Notes: generated by a model from the sequence alone, not told the origin. Positions 1 through 10,111 are shown, counted from the first letter of the stretch. The stretch is 64,000 nt of DNA from Pontibacterium granulatum (GCF_029961155.1 NZ_JASBRH010000008.1:62001-126000); one strand, 5' to 3'. Translations and numbers: made by a program.

Positions 1-54
1 TTTGAATCGATAATCAAGTACTTGTTTTTACTTAATTTCCGGAGCGCTGTGTAA

Positions 55-2064
55 ATGGCTCGATTAAACCCCCGCCAGCAAGAGGCAGTTAACTACATCA
101 GCGGACCGTTGCTGGTACTGGCCGGCGCAGGTTCGGGCAAGACCAGTGTAATCACCCGGAAGATTGCGTACCTGATCAAAGAGTGTGGTTACGCGGCGCA
201 CAACGTGGCGGCGGTAACCTTTACCAACAAAGCCGCACGCGAGATGAAGGAGCGTGTGTCGGCGTTGCTGGTGGGTAAGCCATCCAAGGGGCTGACCGTC
301 TCCACCTTCCACAACCTGGGCCTTAATATTATCCGCAAAGAGCACAAGGTGCTGGGCTTTAAGCCGGGTTTTTCGATCTTTGACGACCAGGATAGCAAGG
401 CGCTGCTGAAGGACCTGATGCTGCACAACGGCGAAGACACCGATCAGGTGGACGCGGTGCTGCACCAGATCTCCAACTGGAAGAACGACATGGTGGAGCC
501 GGAGCAGGCACTGTCCACCGCGCAACTGCCCAACGATATTCTGGCGGCACGGGCCTACGAGGCTTACAACAGCCACCTGCGTGCCTACAACGCCGTGGAT
601 TTCGATGACCTGATCCTGATTCCGGTAAAACTGTTTGCCAACCACCCGGACGTGCTTGAGCGCTGGCAGAATAAGATCCGCTACCTGCTGGTGGACGAGT
701 ATCAGGACACCAACCTGTCCCAGTACCGTCTGGTGCGCCAGATCGTGGGCCACCGCGGTGCGCTGACCGTGGTAGGTGACGACGACCAGTCGATCTACGC
801 CTGGCGTGGTGCGCGTCCGGAAAACCTGGTGCAGCTGAATGAAGACTTCCCGTCGCTGAAGGTGGTGAAGCTGGAGCAGAACTACCGCTCGACCAGCCGT
901 ATCCTGAAAGCGGCCAACACCCTGATCGCCAACAACCCCCACGTGTTTGAGAAAACCCTGTGGAGTGAGATGGGCGTGGGGGATGAGTTGCGGGTTATCC
1001 ACACCCGCAACGAAGATGCCGAGTGTGAGCGGATCGCCACCGAAATTCTCGACCAGCACCTGCGTAAGAAGTATCCGTTTAAGGACTTTGCCGTGCTTTA
1101 TCGCGGCAACTTCCAGGCGCGTCTGATGGAGATGAAGCTGCAGTCCTACCAGGTGCCATACAAGTTGAGCGGCGGTACCTCCTTCTTCGCCCGTGCCGAG
1201 ATCAAGGACCTGATGGCCTACCTCAAGGTGCTGGTGAACCCGGACGACGACAACGCGTTCCTGCGGATTATCAACCTGCCGCGCCGTGAGATCGGCCCGA
1301 GCACGCTACAAAAGCTTGGGCAGTACTCGGTTGAGCGCCAGATCGGTATGTTCGCTGCCTGTGAAGAGTTGGGTCTGGAACAGGTGCTGCCGGCGGCGGC
1401 AGTGGATCGTCTGCGACGTTTCTGCAAATGGATGAACTATATCTACCGCAAGAGCGAGCAGGGTGACCCGATCGAAGCGGTGCGCGAGCTTATCAAGGAT
1501 ATCGACTACGAAGGCTGGATCCGCCAGAACAGTTCCAGCGACGCGATGGGAGACAAGCGCATCCAGAACGTCTGGTTCCTGGTCGACTCCCTGCGCAATA
1601 CGCTGGAGCGCCTGCAGGAAGACGATCCGGATGCCGGTCTGAAGGAAACCATCGCCCGTCTGTTGCTGCTGGATATGCTGGATCAGCAGCAGGAGGACGA
1701 AGATGACAACCGTGTACAGCTGATGACTTTGCACGCCTCCAAGGGGTTGGAGTTTCCCCATGTATTCCTGATGGGGATGGAGGAGGAGTTGCTGCCGCAC
1801 CGTAACAGCATTGAGACCGACAACATTGAGGAGGAGCGTCGCCTCGCTTATGTAGGGATCACCCGGGCCCGTCAGACCCTGACCATGACTCTGGCGAGCC
1901 AGCGCAAGCAATATGGGGAAGTGGTGGACTGTGCACCGAGTCGTTTTCTGGCCGAATTGCCACAGGAAGACCTGGCGATTGAGGGGGGCGCTGAAGCCTG
2001 TCCGGTGCGGAACCGGGCCAAGGGACGTGCAACCCTTTCCAGTTTACTCGACAGTTTCGACTGA
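55..2064 (+). CDS. rep: ATP-dependent DNA helicase Rep
   Basis: This is a 3'-5' superfamily 1A helicase that helps forks pass bound proteins and restarts stalled replication. The 669-residue length matches the usual Rep (about 670). Visible motifs are the Q motif LNPRQQEAV (residues 4-12), Walker A AGAGSGKT (23-30), Walker B LVDEYQDT (about 212-219), motif III GDDDQSIYAWRGA (241-253) and motif VI YVGITRARQT near 600. Rep is preferred over UvrD because the sequence begins directly at the Q motif and has a short C-terminal tail. The ATG at 55 follows a GGAG about 10 bases upstream. It converges on the cytochrome c5 gene and shares its terminator. Confidence 0.97.
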   Translation: MARLNPRQQEAVNYISGPLLVLAGAGSGKTSVITRKIAYLIKECGYAAHNVAAVTFTNKAAREMKERVSALLVGKPSKGLTVSTFHNLGLNIIRKEHKVLGFKPGFSIFDDQDSKALLKDLMLHNGEDTDQVDAVLHQISNWKNDMVEPEQALSTAQLPNDILAARAYEAYNSHLRAYNAVDFDDLILIPVKLFANHPDVLERWQNKIRYLLVDEYQDTNLSQYRLVRQIVGHRGALTVVGDDDQSIYAWRGARPENLVQLNEDFPSLKVVKLEQNYRSTSRILKAANTLIANNPHVFEKTLWSEMGVGDELRVIHTRNEDAECERIATEILDQHLRKKYPFKDFAVLYRGNFQARLMEMKLQSYQVPYKLSGGTSFFARAEIKDLMAYLKVLVNPDDDNAFLRIINLPRREIGPSTLQKLGQYSVERQIGMFAACEELGLEQVLPAAAVDRLRRFCKWMNYIYRKSEQGDPIEAVRELIKDIDYEGWIRQNSSSDAMGDKRIQNVWFLVDSLRNTLERLQEDDPDAGLKETIARLLLLDMLDQQQEDEDDNRVQLMTLHASKGLEFPHVFLMGMEEELLPHRNSIETDNIEEERRLAYVGITRARQTLTMTLASQRKQYGEVVDCAPSRFLAELPQEDLAIEGGAEACPVRNRAKGRATLSSLLDSFD

Positions 2065-2085
2065 TCGGGTAGAAATTGCAGATAC

Positions 2086-2117
2086 AAAAAAGGCCGCTAG
2101 ATTGCGGCCTTCTTTTT
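2086..2117. terminator. Bidirectional intrinsic terminator between rep and cytochrome c5
   Basis: An 8-bp stem AAGGCCGC/GCGGCCTT with a 6-base loop is flanked by A-rich sequence on the left and TCTTTTT on the right. It can therefore act for rep on the plus strand and for the convergent cytochrome gene on the minus strand. Confidence 0.85.
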
Positions 2118-2136
2118 GACGCGAACTAAGTCGATC

Positions 2137-2553
2137 TTACTTAGCGCTGTCGACCATGTGCTGAATCGCACCCTGGATTTCGTCGTCAGAACAGTCAGCA
2201 CAAGTACCACGTGGTGGCATTGCGTTGATACCGCTGATTGCGTTCGCCAGCAGGGTTTCCATGCCTTTCGCAGCACGGTCAGCCCACTCGGACGTGCCGA
2301 ATTTAGGCGCGCCAGCAACACCAGTGCCGTGACAAGCAGCACACTTAGTGTTGTATACGTCTGCACCGGAACGCGCACCGCCGGATGCCGCGACTGCAGG
2401 AGCGCCACCGCAAGTGTCATCGCCTTCTACGCAGACAGAGCCTACCGCTTTGATACGCTCAATAATTTTTTCTTCTTCAGTAGCCGCCTGAACGGAAGTG
2501 GCCAGCACAAAGCCCAGCCCCAGAGCGCACAGCATAGAAGCAATTTTCTTCAC
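2137..2553 (-). CDS. Cytochrome c5 family monohaem protein
   Basis: This is a 138-residue periplasmic c-type cytochrome, probably an electron carrier to terminal oxidases. A signal peptide covers residues 1-23 (cleavage after VQA). One haem site CAACH lies at 71-75, and M112 in AMPPRG is the likely sixth iron ligand. Cysteines at 118 and 121 (TCADC) form the disulfide pair typical of the c5 class. A short acidic and Ala/Gly-rich linker with two further cysteines (41 and 48) precedes the haem domain. In pseudomonads a c5 gene also lies near rep. The family is clear; the physiological partner is not visible here. Confidence 0.92.
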   Translation of the reverse strand: MKKIASMLCALGLGFVLATSVQAATEEEKIIERIKAVGSVCVEGDDTCGGAPAVAASGGARSGADVYNTKCAACHGTGVAGAPKFGTSEWADRAAKGMETLLANAISGINAMPPRGTCADCSDDEIQGAIQHMVDSAK

Positions 2554-2910
2554 AGTTACGACCTCACAATCATCCTAAATTTAAAATTATTTTGCAGTCT
2601 GGCCTACCGGATGCCCCTCACGAGCGTGTGCAGACTCCACTGCGCAAAACTTGATCGGCGGGCATTATAACGGTAAATACGCACAACGGAAACGGGGCTT
2701 TGGCAAAGGTATAAGAGGAATCGCTGCCAAGCAGCAAATTCTGCCCACTTTCTGCGCGATGTTTGACTTGGGTTACTCGCCTTCTCCAGCAACGCTGTAC
2801 GCGCGTTAAACAGCAAAAGGTCATTCCGTAACCGTTCTTTACCAGTCCCAACAAACACTTGGCAAACGGGCCGCAGATACGTAACATTAGCGCCCTGCAA
2901 ACACTTCCTG
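2554..2910. other. Intergenic region upstream of the tRNA cluster
   Basis: This 357-bp stretch separates the cytochrome c5 start from tRNA-Arg. It must hold the divergent promoters for the cytochrome and the tRNA operon. I see no convincing gene; open frames on the minus strand here lack recognisable motifs and overlap the promoter region. Confidence 0.6.
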
Positions 2911-2987
2911 GCGCCTGTAGCTCAGCTGGATAGAGTAGCAGGTTCCGATCCTGTTGGTCGGGGGTTCGAATCCCTCCAGGCGCGCCA
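2911..2987 (+). tRNA. tRNA-Arg (anticodon CCG)
   Basis: A 77-base cloverleaf with encoded CCA. The acceptor GCGCCTG/CAGGCGC pairs fully, the anticodon stem is GCAGG/CCTGT around loop TTCCGAT (anticodon CCG), and the T loop is TTCGAAT. It reads CGG codons. It is the first of a tRNA array in the same orientation. Confidence 0.95.
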
Positions 2988-3014
2988 TTTTTTGGAAGTT
3001 TGCAGTATCCCGAT

Positions 3015-3090
<76 letters not shown>

Positions 3091-3102
3091 TTTACAGGAT
3101 AT

Positions 3103-3178
3103 TCCTCGATAGCTCAGTTGGTAGAGCAGTAGACTGTTAATCTATTGGTCGCTGGTTCGAGTCCAGCTCGAGGAGCCA
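3103..3178 (+). tRNA. tRNA-Asn (anticodon GTT)
   Basis: A 76-base cloverleaf ending in GCCA. The acceptor TCCTCGA/TCGAGGA pairs fully, the anticodon loop is CTGTTAA (anticodon GTT), and the T arm is GCTGG-TTCGAGT-CCAGC. It reads AAC/AAT. It lies 12 bases after tRNA-Thr in the same array. Confidence 0.96.
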
Positions 3179-3186
3179 TCCTGTGC

Positions 3187-3268
3187 GGAGCGGTAGTTCA
3201 GTTGGTTAGAATACCTGCCTGTCAGCTCTCACCGGTAACCGGTCGTGATGTGAATCACCCGTCCCCAC
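3187..3268 (+). pseudogene. Truncated/degenerate tRNA-Asp (5' half only intact)
   Basis: Bases 3187-3224 match the first 38 bases of gammaproteobacterial tRNA-Asp with a single difference: acceptor 5' strand GGAGCGG, D arm, anticodon stem CCTGC and anticodon GTC. Immediately after the anticodon the match stops: GCTCTC replaces the expected stem strand GCAGG, and no proper T arm or CCA follows. A weak resemblance to the acceptor 3' strand (CCGTCCC, 3259-3265) remains. It cannot fold as a working tRNA. The break at the anticodon loop is where some integrases recombine and where some introns insert, but no element or resumed 3' half is visible downstream. Confidence 0.75.
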
Positions 3269-3361
3269 ACTTCTCTTTGGGTTTTGCCCGCACCATAAAT
3301 CCTTATAACTAAAACCATACGACTAGCTATGGCTGATGTTATACGTACTACAAGGGCGGCA

Positions 3362-4321
3362 TTACCTGTGTAGTGTGATGTTCGAACCTTGTTTGGACAT
3401 GTTCCAGGGGTAAAACAGGGAGTGGGCGATGGTATCTAATTGGGGGGCCAGCATATTGGCCGCTAAGACCGCAAAGCAAATGCCGTCGGCGTAGAGGCCG
3501 AATTCCCTGACCAGTTCGGTCATCAACCCTATCACTACACCATAAAGTATCCGACCCGCACGACTATCCGGACTGGTGACAGGGTCCGTGGCTATAAAGA
3601 AGGCGGCGAAGATCAGACCACCCAGTGTCAGATTATGTAACGCTTCTTGAATGGTATGTCCTGACAGAATACACAGCGTAGCCGCACTCACCAGTATGGC
3701 GAGAGGAATCTCAGAACGGATCACCTGTATATACGCGAGCAGCAAACCGCCAGCGAGATAACCAAGCCAGGAGGTGTAGGGGGCCGCGTCGCTGAGGAAA
3801 CCGGCGGTTAGCGGAGTGGCACCACTAATACTGTCGAGGCTTAGACGTGGAGCGAGCAGCAATTGTTGCTCCAAAATCTGTTGGTAATCCAATGCCAGCG
3901 TCCAGGGGGCCTGTGGTAAGGGGGCCGGGTAGAGCTGTTGATAAAAACAGATGGCAACGACCCCTAGGCCTGCCATCACCGGGTTAAGCCGGTTGCAGCC
4001 TAGTCCACCGCTGGCGTGCTTGACCAATCCGAGCGCAGTAAATGTTGCCAGCAGCATCATCCAGACAGGGACCATTAGCGGTAGGGCACGTGCCATCAGA
4101 ATACCGCAGACAAGCCAGCTGAGGCTGGACAGGCCTGCTCTTACAGGCTGTTTCCGGCCGTACAGGAATATAGATTCCACCAGCAGTGCAAACAGGATGC
4201 ACCAAGCCGTTTGCAGCCACACCACCGGGCCGAACTGCAAAGCATGGAATAGGGTGCCAGGTACCATGGCGGCCACTACTGCCCGCATGATTCCACGGGT
4301 GGATTTTGGTCTCAGGTTCAT
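3362..4321 (-). CDS. rnfD: RnfD/RsxD-family electron transport membrane subunit
   Basis: This is the membrane subunit of the Rnf (Rsx) ion-pumping electron transport complex, which carries a covalently bound FMN. At 319 residues it is slightly short for the family (about 350). Several hydrophobic segments fit the NqrB/RnfD fold, and SGAT at 166-169 is the flavinylation motif with T169 as the attachment residue. The C-terminal DGICFAVLAANM is also a family signature. Its ATG overlaps the rnfC stop by four bases (4318-4321), so the two are translationally coupled. No rnfG or rnfE follows. The protein family is secure; whether it works in a full Rnf complex encoded elsewhere is unknown. Confidence 0.88.
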   Translation of the reverse strand: MNLRPKSTRGIMRAVVAAMVPGTLFHALQFGPVVWLQTAWCILFALLVESIFLYGRKQPVRAGLSSLSWLVCGILMARALPLMVPVWMMLLATFTALGLVKHASGGLGCNRLNPVMAGLGVVAICFYQQLYPAPLPQAPWTLALDYQQILEQQLLLAPRLSLDSISGATPLTAGFLSDAAPYTSWLGYLAGGLLLAYIQVIRSEIPLAILVSAATLCILSGHTIQEALHNLTLGGLIFAAFFIATDPVTSPDSRAGRILYGVVIGLMTELVREFGLYADGICFAVLAANMLAPQLDTIAHSLFYPWNMSKQGSNITLHR

Positions 4322-5721
4322 TGTCGGGCGCTCCCCACAACGATTTTTTTCGCTTCGCGGAAACTATCGCGTAATGGCAGATTGCTGGGGCAGACCTCAC
4401 TGCATGCACCGCACTCAATGCAGGCATTGAGCTGTTCCTGTTGCAGAGTCATCCCGTCCTGCCGTTGGTAAGCCTCATAGAGTTTGAGGGGTTTAAGTGC
4501 CATCGGGCACACATCTATACAGCGGTTACAGCGGATGCAATCACTTGCCTGGGTGCGGGCAGGAAAAAACTGGGTTGAGCGCACTATCAGGCAGCCGCAG
4601 GTTTTGCTGGTGACGGCCTTGGGTTGTGTCAGAAGATGCCCCATCATCGGTCCGCCAACCTGTACCCCATTGTTGTCGGCATGAGGAACTGCCTCTCGCA
4701 GCAAGTCCGCCACCGGCGTGCCAATGGGGACCTCCAGGTTTCCTGGCTTGTGTACGTGGCCAGTCAGAGTCACGATCCTTGTTACCAGCGGTTCGGCATG
4801 AAAGACCGCTCTACCCAACGCATAGAGGGTTGCGACGTTGAGGACGAACACACCTACCTCCGCCGGTAACATCCCTGTGGCCAGCTTGCGTCCGCTTAAG
4901 CTGCGGATCAGCATCGGTTGGCCGCCTGCGGGGTAGCGATGCGGCAGAGTGTGGACTTCGACCGTGCTGGTTCGTTGTCTGATGGCGTGCTGAAGCGCCT
5001 TAATCGCTTCCGGCTTATTGGGTTCTACGCCAATGCGTGCGGTCTGAATGGATAATGCTGAAGCAAGGTAGTCGGCGGCACGAATAATGTCGTCGGCGCG
5101 CTCACGCATAAGGCGGTCGTCGCAGGTGACAAATGGTTCGCACTCGGCGCCGTTGATCAGCAACATGTCAGGTTGTTGAGCCCCGGAAATCTTAATGCCT
5201 GTGGGGAACCCCGCGCCACCCAAGCCAACCAGACCCATTTGCATGGCAAACACCGACAGTTCCTCTGCATTGCGAGGAGGGTTACCTGGTTGCAGCTTAC
5301 ACCACTCATCGCGACCGTCCGCTTCAATTTGTATGCAGACGACCTCTGAATCTCGATCTGCTAAGTAGGCTGTCTGGATGGCCGTCACCCTACCGGAGGT
5401 TGAGGCATGTACCCATGGCGTGGAGTGGTCACCATGAGCAATCACATCCCCCTTTTTCAGCTGTTGCCCAACCGCTACGCAAGGCGTGGCGGAAGTACGT
5501 CCGTTACCAACAGGTACCGACAGAACTGAGTTAGCCAGCGCATGCCGCTTGATAGGTTGTCCATTGGACAGGGACTTATAGTCCTTGAGTTTTAACCCTC
5601 CCTGCCAGCGTTTTCCGGGACGGCGTAAGGGAGTGATTAAACGCTGTATCCAGCTTTGTTGGTATGGGCGTTGTGTAGCGAACGCTTCCTGTTGAGACAC
5701 GCGGTGGTTTCCTGCCTGCAA
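4318..5721 (-). CDS. rnfC: RnfC/RsxC-family electron transport subunit
   Basis: This is the soluble Rnf subunit that accepts electrons through FMN and two [4Fe-4S] clusters. In order it shows the N-terminal barrel (GGLKLKDYKSLSNG near 41-54), the flavin-binding loop GLGGAGFPTGIK (166-177), INGAECEPF (189-197) and two ferredoxin motifs at C395/C398/C401/C405 and C434/C437/C440/C444. The 467-residue length fits RnfC proteins without the long C-terminal repeats of E. coli RsxC. It is followed with a four-base overlap by rnfD. Usually rnfA and rnfB precede it; here a 220-bp gap and a chemoreceptor gene lie upstream instead. Confidence 0.9.
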   Translation of the reverse strand: MQAGNHRVSQQEAFATQRPYQQSWIQRLITPLRRPGKRWQGGLKLKDYKSLSNGQPIKRHALANSVLSVPVGNGRTSATPCVAVGQQLKKGDVIAHGDHSTPWVHASTSGRVTAIQTAYLADRDSEVVCIQIEADGRDEWCKLQPGNPPRNAEELSVFAMQMGLVGLGGAGFPTGIKISGAQQPDMLLINGAECEPFVTCDDRLMRERADDIIRAADYLASALSIQTARIGVEPNKPEAIKALQHAIRQRTSTVEVHTLPHRYPAGGQPMLIRSLSGRKLATGMLPAEVGVFVLNVATLYALGRAVFHAEPLVTRIVTLTGHVHKPGNLEVPIGTPVADLLREAVPHADNNGVQVGGPMMGHLLTQPKAVTSKTCGCLIVRSTQFFPARTQASDCIRCNRCIDVCPMALKPLKLYEAYQRQDGMTLQQEQLNACIECGACSEVCPSNLPLRDSFREAKKIVVGSARQ

Positions 5722-5944
5722 TACTAGGTTTAAACCGATGTTTGAACTGTAATAAGTTGGAGGAGGATAATAGTGTCTTGCAATTAGTAATGCAAATGCG
5801 ATTTGTTATCAATAGTATTTGAGTGTATTTGAGCTTCGTTTGGATGGGGGCGATGAAACGTAACAGGCCCGGTTGTAGGTCTCTGCCCCCGTTCTAGAGT
5901 TGTGACTAACGCAAGACTGTATCGGGCTCTGGTGTAACTAGCTG

Positions 5945-7522
5945 TTATACCTGCTTTGCCCAGAACTGCGCCGAAAGCTCTGAAAAACCGTGCGAAATGG
6001 AAAGCATATCCTGGCCTGTGCGGTTGCTTGAAGTTGCAGCGTTCAGGTTCCTCTCTGACATGTCACGAATCGTAAAGATACTTTTGTTGATCTCATCAGC
6101 GACTGCGCTTTGCTGCTCGACGGCGCTGGCAATCTGGGTATTCATATCGTTGATCTGCTCAATCGATTGATAGATGGAGGTCAGGGACGACGCGGTAATA
6201 CTGCTTTGTTCCACGCAGTGGTCTGTATGGCGTTGTCCGGACTCCATCACATCCACCGCACGGTTGGCGCGGACTTGCAGCTGCTCGATCATCGTACGGA
6301 TCTGATCGGTGGAGGTTCTGGTTTTGCTCGCCAGGGTCCGTACTTCGTCGGCGACCACGGAAAAGCCCCGTCCGGCGTCGCCCGCCCGTGCTGCCTCAAT
6401 CGCGGCATTCAGCGCCAGCAGGTTGGTTTGTTCGGCAATCTCACCGATAACGTCCAGAATACCGGAGATACCGGTGCTGCTCTCCTTCAGGTCAGTGATG
6501 GCGTCCGTGGCCTGGCTGATCTGTTGCTGCAGCTGCTGGATCGACCGAACACTCTCATCCACCACGCTTTTGCCTCTTTGGGCTTGCGTCAGGCTGTCCA
6601 TGGCCGCGGTCGAGCTGCTTTGGGCATTGACCGCAACTTCCTGAATACTGGCAGACATCTCATGTACCGCTGCGGCGACCTGATCGGTTTCGGCAAACTG
6701 CTGGCGGGCACCACTCTCGGACTGGGAGACGGCGGAGCTGAGTTCTGACACGCCACCGGTCAGATGCTCTGCAGAATCCGAAATCCGGCCCACCAGGGCG
6801 GCTGATTCCGACTCCAGCATTTTTAACGCCAGCGCCAGTTGCCCGATGTCATCGCGCCGCCCGGAATAGATATAGCGGGCGACTGGGTTGTTGACGGTCG
6901 ATTGCGACTGCTTTACCAACGCCTGGAATGGCTTGAAAATCCAAAAGAGGCCAAGCGTGCTTACGGTGAGTGCGGCGCCCATGAGTGCCAGCGAGCTGAG
7001 GTAGTCCAACCGCAGGACAAAGCAGATGGCAATCGCCGAAATAAGCGGCAGTAACATGCACAGTAGGGTTTTGTGGAGCAGGCCGAGGCCATCTTTGGTG
7101 GCTGTGGGGACCTTCCCAGCCATCAGGGGCGGATAGACCTGTTCTGCGCGCTCGACGTAATCTCGGCGAGGTTTGCGGCGTACCGACTGGTATTCCGCAA
7201 TCAAGCCGTTCTTTTCTATCGGGGTCACATAGGCATCGACCCAGTAGTAATTACCGTTCTTGCAGCGGTTTTTCACAATGCCCATCCATGAACAGCCGCC
7301 TTTAACCGTTGTCCACAGGCCTTCAAAGGCCGCAGGCGGCATATCGGGGTGGCGAACCATATTGTGGTTTTGCCCCAACAGCTCCTGTTCTTCAAATCCG
7401 CTGACTTGGGTAAATCCTTTGTTTACGTAGGTGATTTGTCCTTTCAGATCGGTGGTTGAAAGGATGTTGATATCGCTACTGTAGTCTTCTTCTATCTGAG
7501 AGATGGGCAGATTCTGTTTCAT
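5945..7522 (-). CDS. Aer-like PAS-containing methyl-accepting chemotaxis protein
   Basis: This 525-residue chemoreceptor probably senses redox or oxygen. It has no N-terminal periplasmic domain. A PAS domain (about 15-115) carries the Aer-type signature [13 protein letters not shown], a hydrophobic anchor lies near 150-195, a HAMP-like linker follows, and the cytoplasmic signalling domain occupies about 270-520 with the conserved hairpin tip around [19 protein letters not shown]. No C-terminal pentapeptide tether for CheR/CheB is present. It is followed downstream by a PAS-GGDEF-EAL gene, suggesting a local motility/c-di-GMP set, but the 160-bp gap argues against tight coupling. The ligand (FAD in Aer) is inferred from family, not seen. 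Confidence 0.88.
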   Translation of the reverse strand: MKQNLPISQIEEDYSSDINILSTTDLKGQITYVNKGFTQVSGFEEQELLGQNHNMVRHPDMPPAAFEGLWTTVKGGCSWMGIVKNRCKNGNYYWVDAYVTPIEKNGLIAEYQSVRRKPRRDYVERAEQVYPPLMAGKVPTATKDGLGLLHKTLLCMLLPLISAIAICFVLRLDYLSSLALMGAALTVSTLGLFWIFKPFQALVKQSQSTVNNPVARYIYSGRRDDIGQLALALKMLESESAALVGRISDSAEHLTGGVSELSSAVSQSESGARQQFAETDQVAAAVHEMSASIQEVAVNAQSSSTAAMDSLTQAQRGKSVVDESVRSIQQLQQQISQATDAITDLKESSTGISGILDVIGEIAEQTNLLALNAAIEAARAGDAGRGFSVVADEVRTLASKTRTSTDQIRTMIEQLQVRANRAVDVMESGQRHTDHCVEQSSITASSLTSIYQSIEQINDMNTQIASAVEQQSAVADEINKSIFTIRDMSERNLNAATSSNRTGQDMLSISHGFSELSAQFWAKQV

Positions 7523-7616
7523 TGGGTGTTATTCTTCTTTTTACATGAACTTTCTGTATCAATTTCCTGTCAGACAGGACTTCCCTTCGCCAGTGCAAGT
7601 CCGTTTGCGTTTTACT

Positions 7617-10111
7617 TCAGGTCGTTACCTCCTCAATGACTTTCTTGCTTTCAGTGCTGTCGAGCAGTGCAGCTGTAATCTCTGTTGGTGGCATGGGGCG
7701 GCCATGGAAGTAACCTTGCAGGTAGTCACAGCCCTGTTGCTGAAGAAAGTCGTGCTGTTGTTGGGTCTCTACCCCTTCGGCGACTACTTTCAGTCCCAAA
7801 CTGTGGGCCAGTGAGATCGTGGCTGCGCTGATGGCGGCATCGTTGCTGTCGGTTTCAATATGGCTGACAAATTCGCGATCCAGTTTCAGAATCTGAATCG
7901 GGAGTTTTTTCAGGTATGCCAGCGAGGAGTAGCCGGTGCCGAAGTCATCAATGGCAATGCTTATCCCCATGTCACTGAGCTGTCCCAAGATGGCGATCGC
8001 CTGTTCCGGGTTCTCCATGGCCAGTGATTCGGTGATCTCCAACTCAAGTGCGCGTGCAGACAATCCGCAGTGGTCGAGTGCTGCTGTGACCTGCGAGATC
8101 AGGCCGGTTGAACGCAGCTGACGGGCGGAGAGGTTCACTGACATACGCAGGTGTTTGAATCCCTGCTGGTGCCAATCGGCAAGTTGCTGGCAGGCAGTGC
8201 GTAATACCCACTCCCCGACCGGTTCGATCAAACCGGAATCCTCCAGGACCGGGATAAACTCGGCTGGTGAGACCATGCCCCGCTCTGGATGGTGCCAGCG
8301 GATCAAGGCCTCCAGTGCGCAGATGTTGCCGCAGACGGTATCGATCTGCGGTTGGTAGTACAGCTCGAACTGCGCGTCCTGAAGCGCCTGATTTAGCTGT
8401 TGGCCCAGGTTGAGGCGTTGCTGGGTCTGTTCCGATATGGTGCTGCAGTGGAACTGGAAGTTTTTACGCCCCAGGCTCTTGGCGTGGTACATCGCCGCAT
8501 CTGCGTGTTTCATCAGTTCCGGCACGGTCTCGCCATCGTTGGGATACACGCTCACGCCGATGCTGGGCGTGATATAGATGGGCTGGTCGTTGATTTCATA
8601 GGGCTCAGACAAGGACTCCAACAGGGTGCTGGTTTTGAGCGCCAGGTGGTTGTGGTTGCTAAAGTGGGTGAACGCGATGGTGAATTCGTCGCCACCCAAG
8701 CGGGCCAGCAGATCACTCTCCTTAATTTTGCCCTTGAGTCGCTTGGCCACCGCCTTTAGCAATTCGTCCCCAACGCGGTGCCCCAGGGTGTCATTGATAT
8801 CTTTGAAACGGTCCAGATCGATAAACAGAATGGCCAGTTCCCGTTGTTCGTGCTGGGACACGGAGATGGCCTGGCTGAGGCGTTCTTCAAAGCTGAAGCG
8901 GTTGAGCAGGTGGGTGAGCGGATCGTGATAGGAGAGATGCTGTATCTGTTCTTCAGCGTTTTTCTGTTCGGTGATATCACTGAAGCTGGCGATGTAATTG
9001 CTGATTTTGCCGGCAGTGTCGCGCACGGTATTGATGTTGATCCACTTTGGGTAAACCCGACCGTCCTTGGTGCGGTCCCATAACTCGCCTTGCCAACAAC
9101 CGTTGTCCTGAAGCGCATGCCACATGCGTTGGTAGGTGGCGGTGGGCACTTTGCCTGAGGCGAGTATCCTGGGATTATGCCCTCGGACTTCATCCTCCTT
9201 GTAACCGGTCAGTTCGGTGAAAGCTTCATTGACCGATATGATCTGGTTGTTTTGATCACTGATCAGTACCGCCTGCCGACTTTGCCGGTAAACGTTGGTA
9301 TATAACTCCAGCCGTACTCGGTTCTGTTCCTTTTCGGTTCGGTCATCAAGAATGGCTACCAATTCGCCGCTGGACAGTTTGTAGATCTGGATATCCAGCC
9401 AGAGCCGCAGACGGTGGCCCTTATACACCGTGAAAGTGTGGGCGTGGGGTGTGTTTTCCTGCCATGTCTTCTTGATCAAGTCATACAGATCGTCGACTTT
9501 CTTTCGGCTGTATGGCAACAGGTCCCTTAACGAGATCCCCTTTAAGCTATAGCTGCTGCGCTGGAAGATCTGTTCACACGCGGGGTTGGCGCTTTGTACT
9601 TCGAATTCTGCGGCGCTTTCGCGTGGTAGGAGGACCAGTACCCCGTTGGGCATCGACTGAAACAGTTCCTGAAAGCGCGCTTCACTTCGTTGCAGTGACT
9701 GATGCAGCGCTTTGGTTTCGCTGATGTCTTGCCATGCGACATAGATGATCGGGCCGGAGCTCGAGTGCATCGCAGACAAGGTCACTTTGACGGTGAAGTG
9801 GGAGCCGTTTTTACGTTGGTGAATCCATTCGAACTGGACGGAGCCTTCGTATTCCGCCTGGCGAATATAGGCCGTGGATTTGTCGATCGAGCTGGTGCCG
9901 TCAGCCTGATATGGGGGGATATATCCGAGGGATGCACATGGAGCAGCTCGTCTTTGCTGCTGTAACCCAAGACTTCAACCGCGGCCTGATTGCACTCGAT
10001 AAACCTGTCCTCACGCATGATCAACGATGGATCAGGGGAGGAGGTAAACAACGTCAGTATCAGGCTCTCATCGTGAGAAGCCCGTGGTGCGGATTCATAC
10101 CAGCGCATCAA
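7617..10111 (-). pseudogene. PAS-GGDEF-EAL protein split by a one-base frameshift
   Basis: Two frames make one reading. The start frame (10111 down to about 9918) gives the first half of a PAS domain. The second frame continues it exactly with YQADGTSSIDKS and runs to 7617. Rejoined, about 831 residues carry three PAS units, a GGDEF domain with intact RLGGDEF, and an EAL domain with EALIRW and IDDFGTGYSS. It would make and degrade c-di-GMP in the cytoplasm. The shift maps to six G at 9913-9918; adding one base restores the frame. This may be a sequencing error, a phase-variable tract or a true mutation. An internal start at 9785 could still give a PAS-GGDEF-EAL product. The canonical RxxD inhibitory site before GGDEF is absent (KESD). 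Confidence 0.82.

Noticed and set aside
64..1059. Long open frame on the minus strand inside rep
   Set aside because: It is a shadow of the rep reading frame: no ribosome binding site, no recognisable motif, composition driven by codon bias of rep.
2604..2900. 98-codon minus-strand frame upstream of cytochrome c5
   Set aside because: It occupies the promoter region and has no motif or start signal.
3187..3293. Reading the tRNA-Asp fragment as an intact tRNA with a short insertion ending in GCACCA at 3288-3293
   Set aside because: TGCGG/CCGCA could pair at the ends, but no T arm or anticodon stem partner fits in between.
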